Below are positions 28,952 through 36,691 of a stretch of 64,000 bases of DNA, in pieces. The notes beneath the pieces are model-generated. The model was not told the origin of the DNA, did not search any database, and saw nothing but the letters and a program-made list of their open reading frames with translations. Origin of the DNA: an uncultured Eubacteriales bacterium (GTDB taxonomy: Bacteria > Bacillota > Clostridia > Christensenellales > CAG-138); contig CADACQ010000004.1 of the NCBI GenBank assembly GCA_902786465.1, positions 16,521 through 80,520 of the forward strand. The letters run 5' to 3'. A program made the position numbers and the translations under genes. The first letter of the stretch is position 1. Each line of letters opens with the position of its first letter.

Positions 28952-29950
28952 TCAGTGACTGGTGGCGGCGCTGGAGGCGGCGGAGGAGGCCACTACGGCG
29001 CACATGAGGGCCTGCTGGGCGGCGATGATGGCCAGGGTGGCCTGCTGGGCGGCGGCGCCCACCAGCTCCACAGGCTGCTTGGGCTCCGCCTCGTGCTGGA
29101 GGGACAGGAGCATGGCCGCGTGCATGGACCGGGCCCGCCTGTCGAGGCCGAACACGCCCTTATAGCCCTTCCGCTTGGAGAGGAGCGCGTCGATCTCCAG
29201 CAGCTCCCTGGCCAGATCCTCCTGGAACCGCTGCCCCAGGGACAGGGCCGCCAGGATGGGCAGCTGCCAATCCTTGCCATACTTGCCGCCGGCCTCCTCG
29301 ATGGCGTTGAAGATGCCGATCATCCGGAAGGTCTTATCCACCGGGATCTCCGAGGACAGGGCCAGCACGTGGGAAGCGGCCTGGAGCCCGTTCCCGCCGG
29401 GGAAGCGCTCCTTCAACAGCCCGTAGCATTTCTCCATGTCCTCGATGAGCTCGTCGTCGCTGCGGGCGCTCTGACTGAGGAGCAGGGCGAACACGTTGTC
29501 CTCCTGCCCGGTCAGGAAGGGATGCTCCTTCTTCATGCGCTGGTAGAGCCCCTTGCCCCGGGCGGCCAGGGCGGGCACGTCCTCCTCCTTCACGGCGTCA
29601 GACAGGAGCATAGCCGCCAAGGCCAGGTACTCGGACCCATAGAAAGCTTCCTTGAGCAGGGCGTAGTACCGCCGGGTCCTGTCCCAGCGCTCCTCCGGAT
29701 CGTCCCCCGCGGCCAGCATGCACAGCAGCGGCAGCTTCACGTTTCCTCGGAAGCTGGAGAAGACGCTGGTGCTGCTCTTCACCAGGGCTTTGCACCGATC
29801 CAGCTGTTCCGCCTCCACGGGCTTGTCCGCGGCCAGGAAGATCTGGGCGCAGACGGGGTAGATATACTCGCTCTCCATCCGAAAAGCGGCGCGGATGGCG
29901 TCTCTCGTCTCGATGAATCGGTTTACCAGTTCCTCGGGCGTCTTGTTCAT
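28952..29950 (-). CDS. DUF4003 family protein
   Basis: A 332-residue, largely helical cytoplasmic protein resembling the Firmicutes DUF4003 family (FRGNVKLPLLCMLAA, SEYLALAAMLL, FPGGNGLQAASHVLAL). Its function is unknown. The last 30 residues are rich in Ala, Gln and Ser. AGGAGG lies eight bases before ATG 29950. It is a single-gene unit, convergent with GH3 and divergent from the Rnf operon. Confidence 0.75.
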   Translation of the reverse strand: MNKTPEELVNRFIETRDAIRAAFRMESEYIYPVCAQIFLAADKPVEAEQLDRCKALVKSSTSVFSSFRGNVKLPLLCMLAAGDDPEERWDRTRRYYALLKEAFYGSEYLALAAMLLSDAVKEEDVPALAARGKGLYQRMKKEHPFLTGQEDNVFALLLSQSARSDDELIEDMEKCYGLLKERFPGGNGLQAASHVLALSSEIPVDKTFRMIGIFNAIEEAGGKYGKDWQLPILAALSLGQRFQEDLARELLEIDALLSKRKGYKGVFGLDRRARSMHAAMLLSLQHEAEPKQPVELVGAAAQQATLAIIAAQQALMCAVVASSAASSAATSH

Positions 29951-30099
29951 GGGGCTACCTCCTGTGGCAGGTTTTCTATCAATATATCAGTATATCACGT
30001 TCTTCGCCGCTGGGAAAGGGGTGACCGGCCCTGATTTCCTCCTTTTCCGTCTCCCGTTGCGTGCGGAAAACATTTTTCCACGAAAAAGCGCTCTTTTGG

Positions 30100-30128
30100 T
30101 TTACAAACTCCGCCGCATTTGATATCCT
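30100..30128 (+). promoter_or_regulatory. Possible promoter for the Rnf operon
   Basis: TTTACA (30100-30105), a 17-base spacer, then TATCCT (30123-30128), giving a leader of about 80 bases before rnfC. Confidence 0.4.
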
Positions 30129-30213
30129 TATCAAGAGTATACGTTTGCTCTGTCTGTTTTTTTGCGCCGTCCCCCAGGGACGGGAGACTATGTTGACAAA
30201 GGAGGGATCGAAT

Positions 30214-31572
30214 GTGAGGGACACGTTTCGCGGCGGTGTGCATCCCAGGGAACGCAAGGAACTGAGCAAGGAAGCATCGCTGCGCGTATTCGACGCCAAG
30301 GGGGAGATGGTCTTCCCTCTGGCCCAGCACATCGGCAAACCGGCCAAGGCCATTGTCAAGAAGGGCGATCCGGTGCTGGTGGGCCAGTGCATCGCAGAAG
30401 CGGACGGCTTCGTCTCCGCCAACGTCATTTCATCCTGCTCCGGCACGGTGAAGGCGGTGGAGAAGCGCCGCACCATCGCGGGCGTCCTGCAGGAGTGCGT
30501 CGTCATCGACAACGACGGCCAGTATATGGAGACCGGTACCTTTGGTGAGCGGCAGGACATCGCCGATATCACCAACCAGGAGATCCTGCGCCGGGTGGCG
30601 GCGGCGGGCATCACGGGCCTTGGCGGTGCGGGCTTCCCCACCCATGTGAAGCTGGCCCCCAAGGAGCCCCTGAAGATCAAGTACCTGATCGCCAACGGCG
30701 CCGAGTGCGAGCCCTACATCACCTGCAACGACCAGCTCATGCGGGGCTATGGGAAAGAGATCGTGGAGGGCATGGAGATCATGCTCCGGCTCTTCCCCAA
30801 CGCCGAGGGCGTCATCGCCATCGAAAACAACAAGCCCGAGGCCATCGCCGCCATGGAGATGGCCGTGAAGGGCCATCCTAGGATGCGGGTCCAGAAGCTT
30901 CGCACCAAGTATCCCCAGGGCGGCGAGCGCAGCCTCATCAGCGTCATCGCCGGGGTGGATTATCCCACCACCAAGCTCCCGGCGGACGTGGGCTGCATCG
31001 TGGATAACGTGGGCACCATCTACGCCGTGGGGCGGGCGGTCCTCTACAACGAGCCCCTGTTCCGGCACGTGATCACCGTCACCGGCGAAGGCGTCAAAAC
31101 CCCCTCCAACTTCATCGCCCGGGACGGCACCAGCTTCCAGGAGATGATCGAGGCGGCCGGCGGCCTGAAGGAGGGCGTCGAGCCCAAGAAGGTCATCTCC
31201 GGCGGCCCCATGATGGGCCTTTCCGTGAGCACCCTGGACGTGCCCATCACCAAGACCACCAACGCCATCACCGTGCTCCTTGATGACGAGGTGGAAGCGG
31301 CGGAGCTGAAGCTCACCACCTGCCTCCACTGCGGCCGCTGCACCACCGTGTGCCCCAACGGCCTCATGCCTCAGATGATGGCCGACGCCATCATCGCCGG
31401 GGACCTGGAGCGGTACGAGAAGAAGCTCTACGGTCTCGACTGCATCTTCTGCGGGTCCTGCACCTTCATCTGCCCGGCCAAGCGCCCCCTCACGCAGAAC
31501 TTCAAGCAGACCAAGGCGGAGATCCTGGCCAAAAAGAGGGCGGCTCAGGCTGCCCAGGGGGGAGGGAAATAA
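30214..31572 (+). CDS. rnfC: Rnf complex subunit C, NADH-binding
   Basis: The peripheral NADH/flavin and Fe-S subunit of the ferredoxin:NAD+ oxidoreductase, which couples electron flow to Na+ or H+ export. It has 452 residues from GTG 30214, chosen because AAGGAGGG sits eight bases upstream; the in-frame ATG at 30190 would cover it. It has the N-terminal FRGGVHPRERKELS motif, the glycine-rich GITGLGGAGFPTHVKL loop, and two 4Fe-4S motifs, CLHCGRCTTVCP and CIFCGSCTFICP. It is the first gene of the operon, four bases ahead of rnfD-G. Confidence 0.95.
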   Translation: MRDTFRGGVHPRERKELSKEASLRVFDAKGEMVFPLAQHIGKPAKAIVKKGDPVLVGQCIAEADGFVSANVISSCSGTVKAVEKRRTIAGVLQECVVIDNDGQYMETGTFGERQDIADITNQEILRRVAAAGITGLGGAGFPTHVKLAPKEPLKIKYLIANGAECEPYITCNDQLMRGYGKEIVEGMEIMLRLFPNAEGVIAIENNKPEAIAAMEMAVKGHPRMRVQKLRTKYPQGGERSLISVIAGVDYPTTKLPADVGCIVDNVGTIYAVGRAVLYNEPLFRHVITVTGEGVKTPSNFIARDGTSFQEMIEAAGGLKEGVEPKKVISGGPMMGLSVSTLDVPITKTTNAITVLLDDEVEAAELKLTTCLHCGRCTTVCPNGLMPQMMADAIIAGDLERYEKKLYGLDCIFCGSCTFICPAKRPLTQNFKQTKAEILAKKRAAQAAQGGGK

Positions 31573-31575
31573 GCC

Positions 31576-33162
31576 ATGACACTGAATCTATCCGCAAGCC
31601 CCCATGTACGGGATCGGTGGACAACCTCCTTCATCATGCACACCGTGCTCATCAGCCTCCTGCCGGCAGCGGCGGTGGGCGTGTTCGTGTACGGGTGGCA
31701 TGCCCTGCTGGTCATCGTCGCCTCCATCGTGGCGGCGGTGGGCACGGAAGCCCTGTTCTGCCTGCTGAGCAAGAAGCCCCTGTCCATCGGTGACGGCAGC
31801 GCCGCCGTGACGGGCATGCTCCTCGCTTTGTCCCTGTCGCCCAGCACCCCGGTGATCTATCCCATCCTGGGTTCCATCTTCGCCATCTTCGTGGTGAAGT
31901 GCTGCTTCGGCGGTCTCGGCAAAAACTTCATCAACCCGGCCCTGGCCGGTCGGTGCTTCCTGCTTATCTCCTTCGGCACCGCCATGACCAAATTCCCGGC
32001 TCTGGACGGCGTCACGTCGGCCACGCCGTTGAAGGTCCTGTCCGACGCCATGGCGGCGGGCACCCGGCTGGACCTGGACGTGACCAGCATGTTCCTGGGC
32101 ACGGCCAACGGCGTCATCGGCAGCTCCATCGTGGCGCTGCTCATCGGCGGTCTGGTGCTGTGGGGCCTCGACATCATTCACGGGGAGATCTGCTTCTCCG
32201 TGCTTGGCGCCTTCACCCTGGTCATGGGCCTCTTCGGCGGCCGGGGCTTTGAGCCCACCTACCTGGCGGCGCAGCTCTGCGGCGGCGGCGTGGTCATGGG
32301 CGCCTTCTTCATGGCCACGGACTACACCACCTCCCCTGTGAGCCGGCTCGGGCAGGCGGTCTACGGCTGCCTCATCGGCGTGCTGGGGGCCCTGTTCCGG
32401 ATCCTGGGCAAGGTGGACTACTTCAGCTACTCCGTGATCATCGCGAACCTGTTCACGCCCCTCATCGATATGTACATCATCCCCAAGCCCTACGCCTATC
32501 GCAAGAAGGCCATCCGGGCGGCCAGCGGCGTGGAGCTCCCGCCTCTCAGGCAGCGGATCCCCAAGCCGGTCATCGCCCTCGCTCTCATCACCCTGATCGC
32601 GGGCGTGGCCCTCTCCGGCGTCTACTCCATGACCAAGGAGACCATCGAACAGCACGAGGCGGACGCCAAGGCCGCCGCCTACGGATCGGTGGTGCCGGCT
32701 GCGGAGAACTTTGAGCGGGACGAGGCTGCCGACGCGGCCATCGCGGCCCTGAACGGCCAGGTCTACGGCACCAAGTTCGGCAAGGCCTACGTCAACGAGG
32801 CCTTCGTGGCCAAGGACGCCGCGGGCAACGTGGTGGGCTACGCGCTGAGCGTCACCAGCGGCGACGGCTACGACGGAGACATCACCCTGTCCTTGGGCCT
32901 CGACCCCGAGGGCAAGGTGCTGGGCATCGCCTTCACCACCCTGAACGAGACTCCGGGCATGGGCATGCTGGCCAAGGAGCCTGCCTTCACGGATCAGTTC
33001 GTGGGCAAGGCCGTGAACCAGTTCGTCCACAACAAAGGCGGCGTCTCCGGGGACAACGCCATAGACGCCATCTCCGGCGCGTCCACCACCTCCGGGGCCG
33101 TGGTCAACGCGGTGAACGCGGGTCTCGACTTCTTCCACAGCGTCATGCAGGGAGGAAACTGA
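31576..33162 (+). CDS. Rnf complex subunits D and G fused
   Basis: A 528-residue protein. Residues 1 to about 315 are RnfD: polytopic, with SPSTPVIYPILGS, NFINPALAGR and the flavinylation region SATPL, whose Thr is the expected FMN site. Residues 330-528 are RnfG: one membrane helix, then an outer FMN-binding domain ending in ISGASTTSGAVV, where a Thr carries covalent FMN by family knowledge. The gene order C-(D+G)-E-A-B keeps the usual C-D-G-E-A-B order. There is no frameshift or internal start at the junction, so it is a true in-frame fusion in this sequence. Confidence 0.92.
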   Translation: MTLNLSASPHVRDRWTTSFIMHTVLISLLPAAAVGVFVYGWHALLVIVASIVAAVGTEALFCLLSKKPLSIGDGSAAVTGMLLALSLSPSTPVIYPILGSIFAIFVVKCCFGGLGKNFINPALAGRCFLLISFGTAMTKFPALDGVTSATPLKVLSDAMAAGTRLDLDVTSMFLGTANGVIGSSIVALLIGGLVLWGLDIIHGEICFSVLGAFTLVMGLFGGRGFEPTYLAAQLCGGGVVMGAFFMATDYTTSPVSRLGQAVYGCLIGVLGALFRILGKVDYFSYSVIIANLFTPLIDMYIIPKPYAYRKKAIRAASGVELPPLRQRIPKPVIALALITLIAGVALSGVYSMTKETIEQHEADAKAAAYGSVVPAAENFERDEAADAAIAALNGQVYGTKFGKAYVNEAFVAKDAAGNVVGYALSVTSGDGYDGDITLSLGLDPEGKVLGIAFTTLNETPGMGMLAKEPAFTDQFVGKAVNQFVHNKGGVSGDNAIDAISGASTTSGAVVNAVNAGLDFFHSVMQGGN

Positions 33163-33163
33163 T

Positions 33164-33847
33164 ATGAACAAATATACGGAACGGCTGTACAACGGCCTTA
33201 TCAAGGAGAACCCCACCCTGGTGCTCATGCTGGGCATGTGCCCCACCCTGGCGGTGTCCAAGTTCGCCATGAACGGCATCTATATGGGCCTGTCCACCAC
33301 GGCGGTGCTGGTGTTCTCCAACCTGATCATCTCCCTCCTTCGGCGGGTGATCCCCAACGAGGTCCGGCTCCCGGCCTACATCGTGATCGTGGCTTCCCTG
33401 GTGACGGTGACGGAGCTGCTCATCAAGGCGTATCTGCCGGCGGCGGACGAGGCCCTGGGCCTGTACATCCCGCTGATCGTGGTGAACTGCATCATCCTGG
33501 GCCGGGCGGAGGCCTACGCCAACAAGAACGAACCGGGCCTCGCCATCATGGACGGTATCGGCATGGGCCTTGGCTTCACCGTGGCCCTGACGCTGGCGGG
33601 CATCGTCCGCGAGCTGCTGGGGCAGGGGACCGTCTTCGGCGCCCAGGTGCTGCCGGAGAGCGTTCCTCCCGTGGCCATCTTCGGCCAGGCGCCCGGCGCG
33701 TTCCTGGTCATCGCCCTGTTCATCGCCATCATGAACGCCATCGGCATCAAGACCCGTCAGAAGCAGCTGGTGGAGAACGACGGCTGCAGCGGCAACTGCG
33801 CCGCCTGCGCCATGAGCTGTGACGACAGGAAGGAGGAAGCCAAATGA
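33164..33847 (+). CDS. rnfE: Rnf complex subunit E
   Basis: A 227-residue integral membrane subunit with six hydrophobic segments, homologous to RnfA in inverted topology. It has KENPTLVLMLGMCPTLAVS near the N-terminus and IVVNCIILGRAEAYA, whose Cys pair with RnfA binds an intramembrane Fe-S cluster in known structures. The C-terminal tail CSGNCAACAMSC adds four cysteines. It begins two bases after rnfD-G and overlaps rnfA by ATGA. Confidence 0.95.
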   Translation: MNKYTERLYNGLIKENPTLVLMLGMCPTLAVSKFAMNGIYMGLSTTAVLVFSNLIISLLRRVIPNEVRLPAYIVIVASLVTVTELLIKAYLPAADEALGLYIPLIVVNCIILGRAEAYANKNEPGLAIMDGIGMGLGFTVALTLAGIVRELLGQGTVFGAQVLPESVPPVAIFGQAPGAFLVIALFIAIMNAIGIKTRQKQLVENDGCSGNCAACAMSCDDRKEEAK

Positions 33848-34422
33848 AATCCCTGCTTCTCATCCTCATCAGCGGCGCGCTGATCAACAACGTGGTGCTG
33901 AACCAGTTCTTGGGCATCTGCTCCTTCCTGGGCGTGTCCAAACAGATGAAGGCCTCGGCCAGTCTGGGCGTGGCGGTCATCTTCGTCATCACCATCGCCT
34001 CGGCGGTGGCGAGCCTCCTGTATACCTACGTGCTCCAGCCCTTCGGCCTGGACTTCATGAAGACCATCGTCTTCATCCTGGTCATCGCGGCCCTGGTGCA
34101 GATCGTGGAGATGTTCCTCAAGAAGACCTCTCCCGCCGTCTATAAGTCCCTGGGCATCTTCCTGCCCCTCATCACCACCAACTGCGCCGTGCTGGGCGTG
34201 GCCATCGACAACGTGAAGGCGGAGTACACCTTCGTGGAGAGCGTGGTCTCCGGCTTTGGCGTGGCAGTGGGCTTCACGATCGCCATCGTGCTCCTCGCTG
34301 GCATCCGGTCCCGCATCCGGGAGGAGGACCTGCCCGCGCCCCTTCGCGGCGCGCCCATCGTGCTCATCTCGGCGGCGCTCATGTCCATCGCGTTCATGGG
34401 CTTCTCCAAGCTGTCGTTCTGA
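33844..34422 (+). CDS. rnfA: Rnf complex subunit A
   Basis: A 192-residue integral membrane subunit with six helices. It has the family motif INNVVLNQFLGICSFLGVS and ITTNCAVLGVA, holding the conserved membrane cysteines. It starts within the rnfE stop codon, with AGGAGG upstream. Confidence 0.96.
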   Translation: MKSLLLILISGALINNVVLNQFLGICSFLGVSKQMKASASLGVAVIFVITIASAVASLLYTYVLQPFGLDFMKTIVFILVIAALVQIVEMFLKKTSPAVYKSLGIFLPLITTNCAVLGVAIDNVKAEYTFVESVVSGFGVAVGFTIAIVLLAGIRSRIREEDLPAPLRGAPIVLISAALMSIAFMGFSKLSF

Positions 34423-34437
34423 GGGAGGTAAGAGCGT

Positions 34438-35232
34438 ATGATCATTCTCATAACGACGATCATGATCGTGGTCATCGGCATCGTGGTGGGCGCCGGCCTG
34501 GTCTTCGCGGGCAAGAAGTTCTTCGTACCCGTGGACGAGCGGGAAGCGGCCGTGCGGGAGGTCCTGCCCGGCAACAACTGCGGCGCCTGCGGCTTTGCAG
34601 GCTGTGACGCCATGGCGGCGGCCATCGTGGCCGGAGACGCGCCGGTGAACGGCTGCCCTGTGGGCGGTGCGCCCGTGGCCGAGAAGATCGGCGGGATCAT
34701 GGGCAAGGACGCTCAGATCCTGGAGCGGCAGGTGGCTTTCGTCCGCTGCAAGGGCACCTGCGCCAACACGAAGAAGCAGGGCAACTACGTGGGCGTCACC
34801 GACTGCCGGACGGCGGCCTTTTCCGGCGTCAACGTGGGCGAGTGCGACTACGGCTGCATGGGCCTCGGCTCCTGCGTGAACGTGTGCCCCCAGCACGCCA
34901 TCACCCTGGTGGACGGCGTGGCTCAGGTGGACCCCCGTAAGTGTGTGGCCTGCGGCCTGTGCGTGAAGGCCTGCCCCAAGGGCCTGATCGAGCTCATCCC
35001 GGAATCGAAGCATGTGGTGGTCCAGTGCCGGAACAAGGACAAGGGATCCCTGGTCAAGAAGGTCTGCTCCGCCGGCTGCATCGGCTGCACCCTGTGCGTG
35101 AAGCAGTGCGAACACGACGCCATCCACATGGAAGGGAACGTGGCCAAGATCAATTACGAGAACTGTACCCAGTGCGGCAAGTGCGCCGAGAAGTGCCCCA
35201 GCAAGGTCATCACCCGGCCGCTGGCGCAATAA
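34438..35232 (+). CDS. rnfB: Rnf complex subunit B, ferredoxin-like
   Basis: The electron-entry subunit that accepts electrons from reduced ferredoxin. It has 264 residues. An N-terminal membrane helix is followed by the NNCGACGFAGCDAM cluster domain (closing Cys in NGCPVGG) and several 4Fe-4S motifs, including GSCVNVCP, CVACGLCVKACP, CIGCTLCVKQC and CTQCGKCAEKCP. It is the last canonical rnf gene, followed after 12 bases by nrfA. Confidence 0.96.
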   Translation: MIILITTIMIVVIGIVVGAGLVFAGKKFFVPVDEREAAVREVLPGNNCGACGFAGCDAMAAAIVAGDAPVNGCPVGGAPVAEKIGGIMGKDAQILERQVAFVRCKGTCANTKKQGNYVGVTDCRTAAFSGVNVGECDYGCMGLGSCVNVCPQHAITLVDGVAQVDPRKCVACGLCVKACPKGLIELIPESKHVVVQCRNKDKGSLVKKVCSAGCIGCTLCVKQCEHDAIHMEGNVAKINYENCTQCGKCAEKCPSKVITRPLAQ

Positions 35233-35244
35233 GGAGGGCATAGC

Positions 35245-36504
35245 ATGGAGAAGAGAAATCAAGCGGCAAAGCTGCTCATCGGCCTGGTCATCATCATTCT
35301 GGCGGTGCTGCTGCTGGGCGGCGTCGTGGGCGGAAAGAACCTGGTGTTCCGCTTGGGACGCACCACGCCCCTGACCCGTGACGATATCAGCTACAAGACC
35401 GTGGCCGCACCGGCAGCTTCCAGCAAGGACGGCACCATCAACGCTGCCGACTGGGCGGCCGCCTATCCTGAGATCGTGGCCACCATGGGCGACAACAAGA
35501 AGAACAGCTACATCGTGGACTATCTCGATCAGGACCCCTACCTGAAGAACATCTACGAGGGCTTCGGCTTCGCCAAGGAGTACGGCTCCGCCCGCGGGCA
35601 TGAGTACACGTTGGAGGACGTGGCCCATACCGCCCGGCCCCATCCCCTGGCCAACTGCCTGACCTGCAAGACCCCCAACTTCGCGAAGCTGGTCAACGAC
35701 CAGGGCGTCAGCGCCTACAAGATCCCCTTCGACGAGGCTATGGCCATGATGGAGGAGAACGTCAGCTGCTACACCTGCCACGGCAACGAGGCGGGCGAAA
35801 AGGGCAAGCTGGTGGTGACCCACAGCTACGTGACCAAGGCCCTGGGCGCCAACGCGGAGAAGATCGATCCCCAGTGCCATATCGAGTACTACTTCACGCC
35901 GGCGGACAAGGAGACCATGATGCCCTACAGCAGCGTGGAGGAGATGACCCCCGAGGCGATCCTGGCCTATTACGACGCCATGGACTTTGCCGACTGGACC
36001 CAGGAGAGCACCGGCGCGAAGCTGTTGAAGGCCCAGCATCCGGAGTTCGAGACCTTCCTCTCCGGCAAGCACGCCAAGCTCCTGAACTGCGCCGACTGCC
36101 ATATGCCCCTGGAGGAGGCGGAGGACGGGACCGTCTACCACAGCCATCTGCTGGTGAGCCCCCTGGAGAACGAGACGCTGCTTGAGAGCTGCGCCACCTG
36201 CCACAAGGATACGGATATGGTGAACATGGTCCATCGGCTCCAGGAGCGGGTCACCACCCGGGAGACCGAGGTGGGGAACGCGCTTTCCGCCTTTAAGGAT
36301 GCCCTGGCTGCGGCTGTGAAGGCCGGAGATATGGGTGAGGAGGAGCTGGCTGCGGTGCAGAAGCTGTATCGAGAGGCCCAGTGGTTCTTCGACTTCTGCT
36401 ATGTGGAAAACGCCGAGGGCGCCCATAACTCCGAGTTGGCGTTTAGGTGCCTGGACACCGCCGAGCAGCGGATCAACGAGGGCATGGCGCTGTTAGGGAA
36501 ATAA
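35245..36504 (+). CDS. nrfA: Cytochrome c nitrite reductase, ammonia-forming
   Basis: Reduces nitrite to ammonia with six electrons at a multihaem centre on the outer face of the membrane. It has 419 residues. A single hydrophobic segment (about 9-30) has no clear cleavage site and may anchor the protein. Haem motifs are CLTCK (138-142, the catalytic lysine-ligated haem typical of NrfA), CYTCH (175-179), a degenerate DPQCH (208-212), CADCH (282-286) and CATCH (316-320). The third motif lacks its first cysteine. AAGGAGG precedes the ATG. No nrfH is present; rnf genes lie upstream and cytochrome c maturation genes downstream. Confidence 0.93.
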   Translation: MEKRNQAAKLLIGLVIIILAVLLLGGVVGGKNLVFRLGRTTPLTRDDISYKTVAAPAASSKDGTINAADWAAAYPEIVATMGDNKKNSYIVDYLDQDPYLKNIYEGFGFAKEYGSARGHEYTLEDVAHTARPHPLANCLTCKTPNFAKLVNDQGVSAYKIPFDEAMAMMEENVSCYTCHGNEAGEKGKLVVTHSYVTKALGANAEKIDPQCHIEYYFTPADKETMMPYSSVEEMTPEAILAYYDAMDFADWTQESTGAKLLKAQHPEFETFLSGKHAKLLNCADCHMPLEEAEDGTVYHSHLLVSPLENETLLESCATCHKDTDMVNMVHRLQERVTTRETEVGNALSAFKDALAAAVKAGDMGEEELAAVQKLYREAQWFFDFCYVENAEGAHNSELAFRCLDTAEQRINEGMALLGK

Positions 36505-36538
36505 GGGTTGTTTTAAAGCGGCGGAGAAGTTTTTCTTT

Positions 36539-36671
36539 GCCGCTTTTTCTCTTTATACAAAGAGAAAAAGCGGCGCAAAAAGAGAAACTCAAGAAGGGTT
36601 CATAGTCCTTGCACATGAACAGCCCCCTTCTCAAAGTTCTTTTTGGTTTTTTTTCTTTCAAGAAAAAGAAC
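36539..36671 (+). repeat. Dispersed hairpin element, copy C
   Basis: Hairpin 1 is a perfect 16-bp stem at 36539-36574 (loop ATAC). Its upper part is CTCTTT/AAAGAG where other copies have CTTTTC/GAAAAG. The tail GCAAAAAGAGAAAC follows, then an imperfect hairpin 2 (GAAGGGTTCAT with ATGAAC and CCCTTC), then hairpin 3 with arms GTTCTTTTT and AAAAAGAAC ending at 36671. It lies between nrfA and resB. Confidence 0.8.
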
Positions 36672-36677
36672 GAAGTT

Positions 36678-36691
36678 TACAATAATTCCTT
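36678..36691 (+). promoter_or_regulatory. -10-like site abutting resB start
   Basis: TACAAT (36678-36683) ends eight bases before the resB ATG, and no Shine-Dalgarno sequence is present. If used, the mRNA would be nearly leaderless. The -35 region is poor. Confidence 0.3.

Noticed and set aside
33757-36426. Minus-strand open frame of 889 codons
   Set aside because: Antisense shadow of rnfE, rnfA, rnfB and nrfA; His/Gly/Ala-rich with no domain.
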